A stretch of DNA of 64,000 nt from Hymenochaete sp. R1 (Eukaryota; Basidiomycota; Agaricomycetes; Hymenochaetales; Hymenochaetaceae). The translations under genes and the position numbers were made by a program. Below the pieces are notes generated by a model. The model had not been told where the DNA came from. It saw only the letters and a list, made by a program, of their open reading frames with translations, and ran no database searches. Within the stretch, counting starts at the first letter, position 1. Every line of letters starts with the position of its first letter. Below are positions 1 to 11,343 of the stretch, in pieces. The stretch covers positions 124,001 to 188,000 of the forward strand of contig JAFREE010000031.1 of assembly GCA_019400425.1 (NCBI GenBank). Direction: 5' to 3'.

Positions 1-3000
1 ACAATCAAGCCGGCTCCTGGAACGACCCCTGAAGGAAATGATCCGAAGCTATTCGGGCTCCACTCGCAGTGTCGTTTTTGTGATCGATGCTTTGGAAGAA
101 TGTAACGAAAGAAACACGGTTTGTAACTTTCTATCGACGGCCGTTCGTCTCGCACCATGGCTTCAAGTAGTAGTCGCGAGCCATGACATACCAGATATTC
201 GTATTGGTCTACGCAACATCGATGGGCTTGTAGAGTATGACTTGTTCAAAGATGACACAGAACAAGATGTTCGGATATTCCTACAGCATCGACTCGTTGA
301 TACAGGACAGTACCCAGGCATTTCCGCTCTCGCAAAAGGCCGATTAATAGACGAGTTCACCGACAAATCTCAAGGTCTTTTCATTTGGGTAAAGGCGATA
401 GTCGACTTTGTCGATAAAGATGAGACCAAGGACCATGATGCTTTGCAAGTCCTTGAACCTGAAAGCTCACGACAGTTCGAATACCCGCTCGACGACAAAT
501 TTCGCGTTATCCTCGAGAATGCTTCTGGATTGTCGGAAACTGGACGGGAAATTGTTCGTTCTATCGTCGGGTTTATCGCCGCAACTTCTTCCACAGCTCC
601 TCTTACCGGTTCTGAACTACATGCATTCTTCCCACCCTCCATGGATATCACTGAAGGCGACGTTGAAGTGGCTATAGGTGACCTGCGACCTTTGTTGACG
701 CTCAACGAGGACCGGGTCAGCTTCTGTCATGATGCTATCGGAGCTTTTATTTCTGACCCATCACGCTGTGGGAAGTTTCACATGGGTGCATCGAGCATCC
801 ATGCCGAAATGGCGGCTGGGTGCTTGGAAATCATGGAAAGCGGAGCTCGGAGAGGAAGTGATCGAAAGGACAAAACCCCTGGGCTGACATTCAACATCTG
901 CAAATTGGAGACATCTCACTTCTCGAATGCCGAAGTGAAAGACCTAGATCGACGCATTTCGGACAACATACCCAATATTCTGCGCTACAGCTGCTTGCAT
1001 TGGATCGATCATTTATTGGGAATGTCAGCCGATCCGGAGCTTGTAAAACCGGTTCATTTTCTTGAGGCGCTGAACAATTTCCTTCGTTCCAGTCGGTCTT
1101 TATATTGGCTAGAAACATTGTCCCTCCTGGGTCAATTGAAAGTTGCGCGAGAGACTCTTGTGAAGTTTGAATCGAGCGAAATGGTACCGTCTTTTTTTCC
1201 CGTCCCTTATGTTGGCTCGCTAATTATGTTGTTCAACAGCGCTTTTACTGGAACAGTAGTACCACAGAAACAGCGTACGAGCTGCGCCAGTTTTTGGATC
1301 ATTTTTGGACTATCATCTCAAACAGCGCTCCGCACTTATACGCTTCGGCGTTACCATGGCTCTCAGACACATCAAAGCTATGGGATGGGTGGCGTATTGA
1401 ATTTAAGAGAGCTCAAATACTATCCCGGTATATAAAGCAGGAGCCTCCCATTCAACGTGAGGCATTCGTGAATGCAGGGGCTATCGCTATTTCGCCCGAT
1501 GGCGCATACCTCGCAACTGGATCTAAAGGCGGCGCTGTCCAATTGTGGGACATACAATCTGGAGCTGCCGTCGGTAACGCTATGCAAGTCCACAAGGGCG
1601 AAGTCGATGCCCTCGTATTCTCGCTGAATGGAAGGTACCTTGCTTCCGGAACGAGATGGGATAGTCGAATTCATTTATGGGACATAAGCTCCAGGGCTCC
1701 AATTGGCGAACCACTTCGCGGGCATTCAGAAGGCGTGCTTTGCCTTGCTTCGTCACCCAGGGGCGCGTTGCTTCTGTCTGGATCCAAGGATAAATCGATA
1801 CGAATGTGGAATACACTGTCTGGTGCTTGTATTCGGGTTGTTTCTAACCATAAGGGCTGGGTCTACTCGATCGCGTTGTCCCCTGACGCCAACTCCATCG
1901 CGACTGGCAGTGATCTCGGAGTTGTTCATCTTTGGAACGCGAGGACGGGCGAAGGAAAAGGGAGACCCCTGGAAGGTCATAAGAAGGAAATCACGTCGGT
2001 TGCCTTCTCTTCCAGTGGGAAATCTCTTGCATCCGCATCAGAGGATGGTACAGTGCGTTTGTGGGACGTGGACAGGAACGTTCTCCTCGACGAGCCTCTG
2101 GTCTCTGACAAAGCAGTGTCTTCCGTGACGTTTTCGGGCGACAACGCCAGCGTCTTTTTCGGGGCTGGGACATTACGTTTCTTCGAGAAAGGACACGAAT
2201 CGTCTCGATTCTCCCGCAACATTGATAGCCATCTTGTGGCTCTGTCTCCTGACGGCACGCGATTGGTTTGCTCGTCATCCTCCTCCTCAGTTCGCATTCT
2301 CAACCTGAGGCATGGTTTGCCGGACCCCAGTGAAGAAGAGGTTAAGGAAAGGGGTCTTATACCATCTGTTCAAGCTGTCACTTTTCTGCCACATGATTCT
2401 CGTATCGCAGGAGTGTACGACAATTCGGAACTCAGGATCTGGGACGCGCAGACGGGACTTCTCAGCGTGTCTGCTTTCCTTGGCGGTTCAAAGGATGATT
2501 TATCGACAGCAAATGCCTCCGATTCTTCTTTAGATAGTGAACCTCGGATCCGAGAGCGAGCTCGTCGTAGGTCGGAAAGAGCTCCGGGAGGTCCTGCATC
2601 CTCCTTTTTCAAGAACACGAAGTTTACTGTATTTTCTCCTGATGGAAAATATGTCGCGACAGGCGTTTCGAAGACAGTTCGAATCTGGGATTTACAGACC
2701 TTCGAATGTATAGCAGTACTGGATGGTCATACATCCATCGTTCTGTGCGCGGCATTTTCCCCTGACGGTGCCACGGTCTTGACTGGGTCGAAGGACAAGA
2801 CGATGCGTCTTTGGGATGCGGAGACAGGAAGACCGATAGGTGATGCGAAGACTGAACACAGCGACAGGGTCAATTCTGTAGCCTTTTCGCCAGATGGCTC
2901 AAGCATGGCATCTGGGACGTTTAAGGAAATTCACATATGGGATGCGTATTCCCGCGACCCCATAGGCACGCCAATAAAACACATCGATGGAAACAAAGGC

Positions 3001-3606
3001 AATCTCGCGTTTTCACCGGATGGGAAGATGATCACGTCTTGCAGAGGCGACTACAAAGGTTTATATATATGTGTCTGGAATGTGGAAAGTAAGGAGTTGT
3101 TGCATGAAATCCCCTTCGACGGTGGTGGTCCGACCGTATTCAGCAAGGATGGCGGGCACATCCTGTTCTCTACAAACGACGGGATACGCGCTTGGGATCT
3201 ACGTATGGGAAAGGCCGTCGACTCGACCTTGGTGGGGCATACACCCAATAGGGGGACCATGTCCCTATCCTCCGACGGCACGCGTCTCGTCACCATTTCC
3301 TCCGACAAGAGCGTCCGCGTGTGGGAAGCGCGACCGGATCGATGGAGGGCGCAACAGACGCCGTGGGGGTGTGAGATGGTGGAGTGCGGGGCCGAGAAGG
3401 TGCCTGTGGTCTCTGGGGACGGGTGGGTCCGCACGGGGGACGGCGGGCTGGTGTTTTATGTTCCGGAGAGGTATCGGAAGGCTGTGAGCGATATGAGTTT
3501 GGTGTGTATTTCGGAGAGGGAGGAGGATAGGCCGGTGAGGGTGAGGTGGGAGGAGCTTTGTCATGGGACGGAGTGGACGAGGATACGAAGTTCGGAAGTG
3601 CTTTAG
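1..3606 (+). CDS. NACHT-WD40 STAND (NLR-like) protein, 5' truncated by window edge (NLR-1)
   Basis: This is the C-terminal part of a NACHT-WD40 signalling NTPase, the fungal analogue of NLR immune and incompatibility receptors. Frame 2 is open from base 2. It contains the hydrophobic Walker B strand VVFVIDALEEC just after the window start, so the Walker A loop lies outside. Exons are 1-1183 and 1240-3606; the 56-bp intron is phase 0 and sits where NLR-2, NLR-3 and NLR-4 have theirs. The second exon carries about 14 WD repeats with SPDG turns and WD ends (two propellers), a basic insert near 2510-2620 between repeats 8 and 9, and a C-terminal cap with GDGWVRTGDGGL and a final GTEW. It is clearly more diverged than the other three paralogs, with different linker wording and cap residues. 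Ligand and effector are unknown. Family assignment is firm; any role in non-self recognition is inferred from the family. Confidence 0.9.
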
Positions 3607-3634
3607 TGTGTGGTGTGTGGTGTGTGGTGTGTGT
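3607..3634. repeat. Short GT-rich tandem repeat just after the NLR-1 stop
   Basis: Directly after the TAG stop there are about four copies of a TGTGTGG-type unit. It lies in the presumed 3' UTR or terminator region of NLR-1. Nothing suggests a function beyond a simple repeat. Confidence 0.6.
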
Positions 3635-6157
3635 GAGATCGGGGTGGGGGTCTGGGGGTGTATGTTTTAACGAACATTTCTTCTTGCCTTTTTTTATTAC
3701 CATTTTTCGTTGGCTCGTAGGGACGATGGGGTTTTAGCTGGCTGGTCTTTTGTTCGAATGTTGTTCGCACCGATACCGATTCACTGTATTTATCGCACTG
3801 TCTATTAGTATCGTTCATACCACGTATTAGAGTAGCATATATGTACATGTATGTATGTAGTTTTACTGGAACTGTAATGGATAAAAACTTTTTGTGATTC
3901 TCTGGGGCTCACTTTGGGACGAGAGAGGACAGAGATGTCGGTGGGTTGTTGCTGAGTTAGCGACTAATTTCGAGGTACTCTGAGATAGTTGATTTGAAGA
4001 TATGTGTGTGAATGGATCCATAGGTATAAGACATCATCATGCATGCTTACTTGGATCAATGGATGAGTCAATAATAATATCGAACCTGTGAGATTCGTCG
4101 AGTACGAGTACGAGTACTCGTGCGCAATGCCTGCGAGAATTCCGTGTCAGAACGCGGCTCGCTTAAAAGAGACTCCTTCCTTTTTGGGATTGAGGAAGGT
4201 CGAAATTGTGAAGCCCGCAAATGAAAGACAGAAACTATGTACTTAACATATGTACACACAGCAGGCATAGTCGAATCATTTGGTCTAACATATTCATCCA
4301 AAAGTGTGAAATATATTCGTTATATGTTTTGGGGTTTTCAGGGTCATTAAAATTCGAAAATATATTCTAATCCCCCTGCCAAAGTAAGGATATATTTTCG
4401 GATTTATTGACACAAAAAGATCCCAGAACATATAATGCATATATTTCACACTTTTTGACGGATATGTCCAGCCAAATCATTTGACTATGCCTGCTGTGAC
4501 ATATATGATTATGAGTTTGGGATCTCAAGTCAGAAAGCAAAAGAGCCTGCAGACAAAATTTGGCTTGTTTTCGTGCGTCAATACCCGCTGATGCTTCCTG
4601 GGTGTCTTCACAAGCTGGTCCATGAAGGCAGCGTCGATGTTTATTTGTTCAAGTTCTGCCCGAGTCCGAGTCACTGCTCATCCAAGCCCTGTCTTGCCTC
4701 GCACAGTGCGCATTTGCAGTGCATCATCTCTTTGCTGCTTCCGGACACATGTTAGGCTGATCCGTCACTTGGTGGTGCAGGCTGTACAGCAAAATAACCA
4801 TCTTCTCTCTGTTAGTCAAGAGTTCGAGTGATGTTGCGTGGAATCGCCCCACTCACATCTGATTTAATAACACTTTCAACTCACACTTTTTTTCAGCTTA
4901 TGGCCGTAGTTAAAGTTGTTCATAATGTAGTTTAGAAGATTCTCTATAAAAAATGATAGAATGTTTTTTGTTGAGGAGATAGAGTCATAGACTTTTTTTC
5001 TCACTCATTTTGCCATATTTCTACTTCAAATTTTGTAGTGTCACTCGTCTACTCTTTTAATGTCTTTCCTGACCATTTCTGAGTATCTTTTCTATTATGT
5101 GTATCATTTTATCATGGCCAAATGTTGCACTATCTCCGGGCTTCAAGCCTTCGTTGATCGATACCCTCTGAGTAACAACGATTACGTCATGTCGGAGTTT
5201 AAAAATTCCTGCAGTGGCAGACGCAGACACAGATCAATCAAAGTTGAGGTCGCGGTTGTTCCCGTCTCTTCTGTCCCTCTTGACACTTGAACGTTAAACG
5301 TTAAGCAGCACACGCTCCGAGTCGTCCCTCATGCTCATGAAAACCTTTCTCTCGAACTTCGTGGGTTTTAATGTTCCTGCCGAGACTGCCTGTGGTGACG
5401 GGACTTTTCTTTTTTACTCACTTCCTCCAGGGAGCAGGACGAGAGAGAGAGGGAGAGGGTCTGTGTTCTTGATGGGTACATGAGTACGTGAAAGGGATAG
5501 GTACGGTACGTTGTGGGGGGAAGAGTGTCAGAATGTTATTAACATTATTATTAACTGACACTGTTTCTGTTTCTGTTACAGTGGTAGTGTTCCCGTCCCG
5601 TCGAAGGAGGTTTAAAATCCCACGCCAAATTGGCTCGACTCCTTTTCCACGCGCATATAGCTAGGACCAGCTAGCCACAGCTCGCAACGCACAACGTCCG
5701 CAGGTTACACAACTCGCAGCAAAAGAGAGAGAAAAAGTCGAGCGATTTGGTCGGAGGGGTAAGAGGGGGGCCTGGTATACATATGAAGCGTTGGGTTGTG
5801 TGAGTGTGTGCATCTCGCTCGTTTTAGAAGGAGTGGGAAGTGGGAAATGGGAAAGAGGGAAAAAGAGCGGGGATTAGTGAGCAGAGGACGTGGATGGGGA
5901 TGGGAGACTCGGACTCGACTCGGACGCAGAGAGAGAGAGTGTGTGTGTGTGTGTTGAGAAGGGAGGGAGAGAGGAACGACACGGTCTGCTGTTGCTGCTG
6001 CTCGCTGCTTCTGTTGCTTCTTCTCTCTTTCATTCACAATGGGACAGCTGGCTCCCTTTCAGATATAACCCTCCTCCCCCTCTCTTCCCCCTTCCCCTTC
6101 TCTTCTCCCCCCTCTCTTCCAACACAAATCCCCCTAACCCCTACTTACCTACCTGCC
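3635..6157. other. Gene-poor intergenic region with a foldback element
   Basis: I see no convincing gene here. The region holds the 263-bp foldback element described separately, a short palindromic GAGTAC-rich run near 4098-4120, and AT-rich DNA to about 5100. From about 5400 it becomes the promoter side of the membrane-protein gene at 6158, with a GT microsatellite near 5938-5954 and a long pyrimidine-rich tract (about 6060-6150) ending at the start codon. Such CT-rich tracts are common in strong fungal promoters. Open frames in this stretch are short, overlap on both strands and have biased composition. Confidence 0.5.
4246..4508. mobile_element. Foldback (MITE-like) element with long inverted repeats
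   Basis: The left arm (about 4246-4335) reads into the right arm (about 4420-4508) as an imperfect inverted repeat. Both contain CACAGCAGGCATAGTC, then a T/C-variable ATTTGG, then AAAGTGTGAAATATAT. The pairing continues more weakly towards the centre (AAAATATAT blocks at about 4355 and 4390), so almost the whole 263 bp can fold into one hairpin. It has no coding capacity. The form fits a non-autonomous MITE or foldback transposon relic. I could not fix a target-site duplication by eye, and the ends are AT-rich, so the limits are approximate. Confidence 0.65.
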
Positions 6158-7895
6158 ATGTCCCTCACAGACCCCGCATCCTGGGCCCCTCCAGGCGAGT
6201 CCCCCTCCGCCCTCTGGGAAGAACGCTCCAACTTCGCAGGCATCGTCCTCTCCTCCGTCGCCTACGGCGTCCACCTCACCCTCTACCTCTTCGTCGCCCA
6301 CCACCTCGTCCGACACCCCTCCCGCCGCTCCCCCGTCGCAGGCTCCGGCGCACGCTCCCACGTCTCCTGGGCCCTCGTCGCGTACATCTCCTGGAACTTT
6401 GTCCTCGGCACGTTCGGCATCGCCGCCGAGGCGCGCTTCAACCAGATGACGTTCATCGATTCGAGGAATTATCCGGGCGGGCCGGACGCGTTTGTGGCGG
6501 CGCGGTATGGCGACTTTGTGAATATGTTTGGGACGGTCGCGTATGTGATTTTGAACTGGTTCGCGGACGGTTTGGTCGTGAGTGTATTTTGTACTGAGCG
6601 GGGTTTTCTTTGAGGGGGGATTTATATCGAAATGTGCAGATTTATCGGTTTTGGCTTATCTACAACTTCAATTACTGGATTGCTCTCCTTCCTTTCCTTC
6701 TTCTCCTTGGTTCTATCGGTGAGTGCTGCGAGATCGGAGTGACCTTGACGTGAAGCTCAATGTTTTCCTCTTTCCTCCAGCGATGGGCTGCATCCTTCTT
6801 TTCCAACTAACACAACCCAACGCGAATCTCTGGTCTCAAACAACAGTCAACTTCGGGATCCCCTACTGGTCCATCTCCGCCTCCCTCAACATCCTCGTCA
6901 CCTCCCTCATCGTCGCCAAACTCTACCTCATCCGGCGCCGAACGCGCGCCGTGCTCTCCACGCACCACTCGCGGACCTACACGTCCGTAGCGGCGATGCT
7001 CGTGGAGAGCGCGGCGCTGTACTCGGCGACGGCGCTGCTGTTCATCGTGACGTATGCGGAGGACAGCAATATTCAGAATTTGGTGTTGCCGGTGCTGGGG
7101 CAGGTGCAGGCGATTAGTCCGTTGTTGATTATGTGGAGGGTCGCGAGGGGCCAGGCGATCTCGCGTGCGTCGATCGTGCAGGCTGCGTCGGACCCTGCGG
7201 GGACGACACCGTCGAAATTGTCCTGGCGGCGCTCGTTCTCGACGACGTACTCTGGTAACGGCGGTAGCGGTGGGGGTGGGGGCGGGTACGGCTACTCGCG
7301 AAGCGGGGGCGGGGGCGGAGGAGGAGGCTTCGGCAACAACAGAAACGCCAACCAAACGCGGAGCAGCGCGTTGGACGCTGGGGGCGGCGGTGGCGGTGGG
7401 TACGGCGGACAGAGCGAAGACGAGTACTACGAGGAAGAGTTCGTGACGCGGAGCCGGACGACGATGGGGACGACGACGAGCGGGGGGGCGAGCGTGATGG
7501 AGCTTGATTCGACGTTTAGCACGGGGGAGGAGAGCGCGCGGACGGAGGGGAGTCGGGTGCCGCTTGCGCCGTCGGGGATGGGGATGGGGGCGGGGGTTGG
7601 GGGAGCGGCGAGGAGGGTTGTGCTCGCGCCGTTGAAGAAGGCGAGGTTTGGGAGCGTGGATCGGAGTGCTACTGTGGGGAGGGGTGGCGGGGGCGGGGGG
7701 TACCAAGACCGAAGGAGTCACGTGGATGACGAGGACGAGATGGAGATGAAGGAGGGGGGTAGGGTAGGTGGTGGTGGTGGTGGACGTGCTCGTGCTCGGG
7801 GGATGGAGGGGGTACGTGTGTTGGTGGAGAGGCAGGTGCTGACGCATACACATACGGATCCGGTGTTGTGGGATACAGAACGTGTCAAGTCTTAG
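6158..7895 (+). CDS. Seven-transmembrane protein with glycine-rich cytosolic tail
   Basis: The predicted product is 537 aa in three exons: 6158-6577, 6640-6718 and 6781-7895 (introns of 62 bp, both GT-AG). The first ~300 residues hold about seven hydrophobic spans, starting with SNFAGIVLSSVAYGVHLTLY, then YISWNFVLGTFGIAA, VAYVILNWFADG, YWIALLPFLLLLGSIA, SISASLNILVTSLIVAK, ESAALYSATALLFIV and LVLPVLGQVQAISPLLIM. The remainder is a hydrophilic tail with several Gly runs and acidic patches. The layout matches a large basidiomycete family of seven-helix membrane proteins of unknown role; receptor function is only a guess. The ATG at 6158 follows a CT-rich promoter tract and opens directly into the conserved part. 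The frame upstream is open only because of low-complexity sequence. The tail's third codon positions are very GC-rich. Confidence 0.8.
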
Positions 7896-8693
7896 GGCGG
7901 GCGTAAGGGTGTGTCACGTGTTTCTGTCATTGAAATATTAAAATTGTTAATTCGATCTCGATTCATCTCCATCTGTACTCCTATCTTTTTCTTTTCTTTT
8001 GCATCCGTTTCTTAGTACTAACAGTATATCCTCCCTTCCCTTCCCTCGCTCGTCCCATCTCACCCACCCCCGCACACTCCCACTCATACCCCTTCATCCT
8101 TCGTGTACGGTACGTCGTCGTCGTCGTCGTACCTTCCACCAACCACCAACCACAACCACCCATCACCCATCCACCGACCTCATCTCTATCATCTTTGAGT
8201 CCCCCTTTCACCTTCTTTTTATTCATATTGCTTGCTTCCCTTCCTTTCCTTTCCCTTCCTTCCGTTCCCCTGCCGCTGTCTCCCGTCTCCCGTCTGTCTT
8301 CTGTGTTCTGTACCTGTCGTGTCGTGTCGTGCCGTGCCGTGCCGTGTCTTCTGTTCGTGTCCTCCCTCTTTCTCCTCCCCGGCGCGAAATCGTCGTTGTC
8401 GCCGTTTCTGTCGATGTCGTTGTCGTTGTCACGAACAGTCAATCAATCAATTAATCGATCGTACGATCGATCACTCGATCGCTTACGATAAGAAAAGAGT
8501 ATGTTCGTTTTCTTTCAGATATTCATGTAAGTAGTTATACCAAACACATTGCACTTAAAAGAAAAGGCGAAAACGAACCCCGGGGTTTGTCGTGGTCTGG
8601 AATACTCAGGCTCAGCTCAGAACTTGGACCACCTGAGAGTCAGAAGCTCGGCGAAGGCTCGGCCGGACTGGCTGGCGGGGAAATGTCAAATGA

Positions 8694-8695
<2 letters not shown>

Positions 8696-8727
<32 letters not shown>

Positions 8728-8728
8728 G
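8696..8728. repeat. GTCGGT hexanucleotide tandem repeat
   Basis: About five perfect copies of GTCGGT lie in intergenic DNA. It is a simple microsatellite with no coding frame I would accept. Confidence 0.75.
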
Positions 8729-10345
8729 GCGGTCTTCGGTTGGTCGGTCGGACGGTCGTGCCTGGATAAAAAAAATTAATGAATTGGATAACGTTAGATG
8801 TTAGATGTTAGATGTTGGATTGAATGGGTGACGTTGACGTTGACGTTGATACAATATTAATGATAGGCACGGGGGTCTTCTGTCTTCTTATTTGGAGGGG
8901 AGAAGATCGTTCGACGAGGAGGGAGGTGTGCACCAAATTTGTGTGTTGATGAATGTGGGATTTGAGTCACGGTAGTCATCCCTCATCCCTCATTTGGCTC
9001 CGAGTCCCCTTGACCATTGACCATTGACCATTGGCCGTGGATTTTCATATTTTACCATAGCCTGAGCCTGAGCCCGAGCCTAAGCACACGATCGACCGAC
9101 CGATCCTCCCTTCGCCGTTCGACTCGTTAATAACCAGGTCGGGTCGAAACAAACGGACGGTCGGACTCGGCTCGTGGACTCGGATGTCAGCGAGGGAGTG
9201 GGTGAGGGTGTTGTGGTGGTTAGATTCGGATCTGGATAGCTGTAGTACTAGTACTGGTGCTTGTTATTATCGCTCTGATTGATATTAATATTAGAGAGAC
9301 TCGGAGATGGTAGAGGGTCACCTAGGGCACCCGCTCCCGCTCCCGCGTTCCCGCATTCCCGCACAACGGGACGGGGCCAGACTCGGGCACCCGCAAAAAA
9401 AAACACCACCTCCACCATCGTAACCGTAACAACGTACCTCCGTCCCCGATTCCGTTTTCTTTTGGGTAACGTAACTCACGGAAATCGCCAGGCCAGGTAC
9501 CCCGAGGGCATTTTTCGGCTTTGTCTTCGAAGCTGCTGCACTGCTGAAGTGTTGCAATCCCGCGGCCTTTGCCTCGCCTCATATGCGTACTTTTCCGTAG
9601 GTTTCGGTTTTGGGGTGCCAGCACGGGGGTGTGGGAGGGTGCGAGGGAGGGAGGGGTGGAAGGCTCCGGTCTAGAATCCTAATATTAATGGCTGGTAGCC
9701 GTACAATGTACATGGATATTTATGCTTGATATCCATCAGTCAACGGGATTGTGGGTGTTTTTGCATCTCGGGGTGCCTTCGCAAGTTCGTTGGAGGCTTG
9801 AGGCGTCGCGTTGCATTATTACCATTAATGCGGGGGTCACGGTGTGGGGTGACGTGAAGACAGAAGCAGAAGTGGGGAAGCTGGGCCAGGGCGTCGGCAC
9901 CGTGACGGAGTTGCAATCGACCGAAAGCTGAGTTGAGCGCGAGAGGGGGATAGCTGCTGGGATAGTTGTTGGTCGTTTCGTTCGTTAATTCGTTCGTTCG
10001 TGCGCTGAGTGCCGAGTGTTGAATATTGAGTGCCTGGGTATAAATAGCGAGAAGGTATAAGTATACTCGTAAGTGCATGTGTATGTCGGTTTATGTACCT
10101 TACCCACAGACCACAGAAGCATTCATATTGATATTAATAGTGAACATTCTTCTCCGAGTCGTCTTCGTTCCGTTGATTCGAAAGGGCTTACTCACCAGAG
10201 AATCCCTGAACAGGACTTAGCATGCGGTATTAGTGATAGTCTGCTGCCAGTGATGATTCTAGGAGTATCATGATGATGGATAGACATATGATGGACATGG
10301 AGAGGGAATGAGAGAGAGAGAGAACTTGAAGAAGGAGGGAAAGAA

Positions 10346-10362
10346 GGGGGGGGGGGGGGGGG
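10346..10362. repeat. Homopolymer run of 17 G
   Basis: A 17-base G run follows an A/G-rich stretch. Its exact length may be unreliable because such runs are error-prone in sequencing. Confidence 0.8.
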
Positions 10363-11343
10363 TTCGACAGTGCGAGCGTTCGAGTATTGTATTTGACTTT
10401 TTGTCTACAGTCCAAGTTACTAGTTTTGCGTTAAGCATAGTTACTGAGTTTGAGGGAGCCTCGAGAGGGGAGGGTCTGCTTGTAGACAAAGCGAAAAGAG
10501 GAGACACAAGAGCGACGAGATTTTGAAGGCGCACTGCATCGACTAATAGTAGTAGTAGTGCTTGTCCGAGTCGTGGTTGTTGTCATGAATATCTGGCGCC
10601 GCTTCGATGTTTACTAGTACTACGGTCGCCCTCTTTCTCTAAACGACGCGACGCATTGCTCAGTTTCCTGCACCTCCACATCGGTACATTCTCCAGAGTT
10701 CATGAGCGAAGATTCGGTGTTGCCAATGAGAAAGCTAGGAAGTCGCGCGGAGAAATAAGGTCGTCACGGTAAAGGTGAAGAACTTGAATATCGATGACTC
10801 GGGATTGGGGCAAACAGATCTGGAGATAGCAAGCGGACGCAACTTGCTAGACACGAGAATAGACTTTATATAGAGCGCGCTCGCTTAGTAAACACTCTAT
10901 CACGACGTAAGCACCGTTTTCCTCTAATTCCGCTTTTGGGGACAACATGAAATCAATCAATCAAGAACGAGAGCGGAATCTGGCTTCGTACCTCAATGCC
11001 CGCTAATTACGAATATTGCCACTTTCACGTATCATTTCGTTGTTTCACGACAGGATGAAGCTGTACACAAAGTCATGGGTCGTGGGTTGTGGGAGGAGAA
11101 CGCTGGTACTGGTGTCAGTGGTGAACCTTCAAGTTGTGCGCCCAAACAGCGCAGCGCGCACGCGAACCGCGAACTTCCAACCATATGCATGCACGGTTAG
11201 ACTGGCCAGCACGGCTCGCTTAGCCGATATGTAATGTAATTCGAGCGGTCCACGAGATCTGAACTTAATTCTCGACCCCCCGAGCGTTGGCGGAGCATTG
11301 CTGCTGCCGACGAGCGCCTTTTCCATGTTCATCCCTCTCCGCC

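Larger units (their letters stand above)
7896..11343. other. Long intergenic region, no gene recognised
   Basis: There are 3.4 kb without a convincing gene. It contains CT-rich and CGT-repeat DNA (about 8030-8430), GATC-rich palindromic runs (about 8450-8485), a GTCGGT tandem repeat (8696-8728), short GACGTT repeats (about 8831-8850), a 17-base G run (10346-10362), and a TATATA-containing stretch near 10868 about 475 bp before NLR-2. Many overlapping short open frames occur on both strands; none has protein-like composition or a splice partner I can defend. Part of the last kilobase is presumably the NLR-2 promoter. Confidence 0.5.

Noticed and set aside
6807..7853. 348-aa minus-strand open frame
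   Set aside because: It is the shadow of the Gly-rich, GC-rich third exon of the membrane protein; its composition is Arg/Pro/His-rich and it has no motif.
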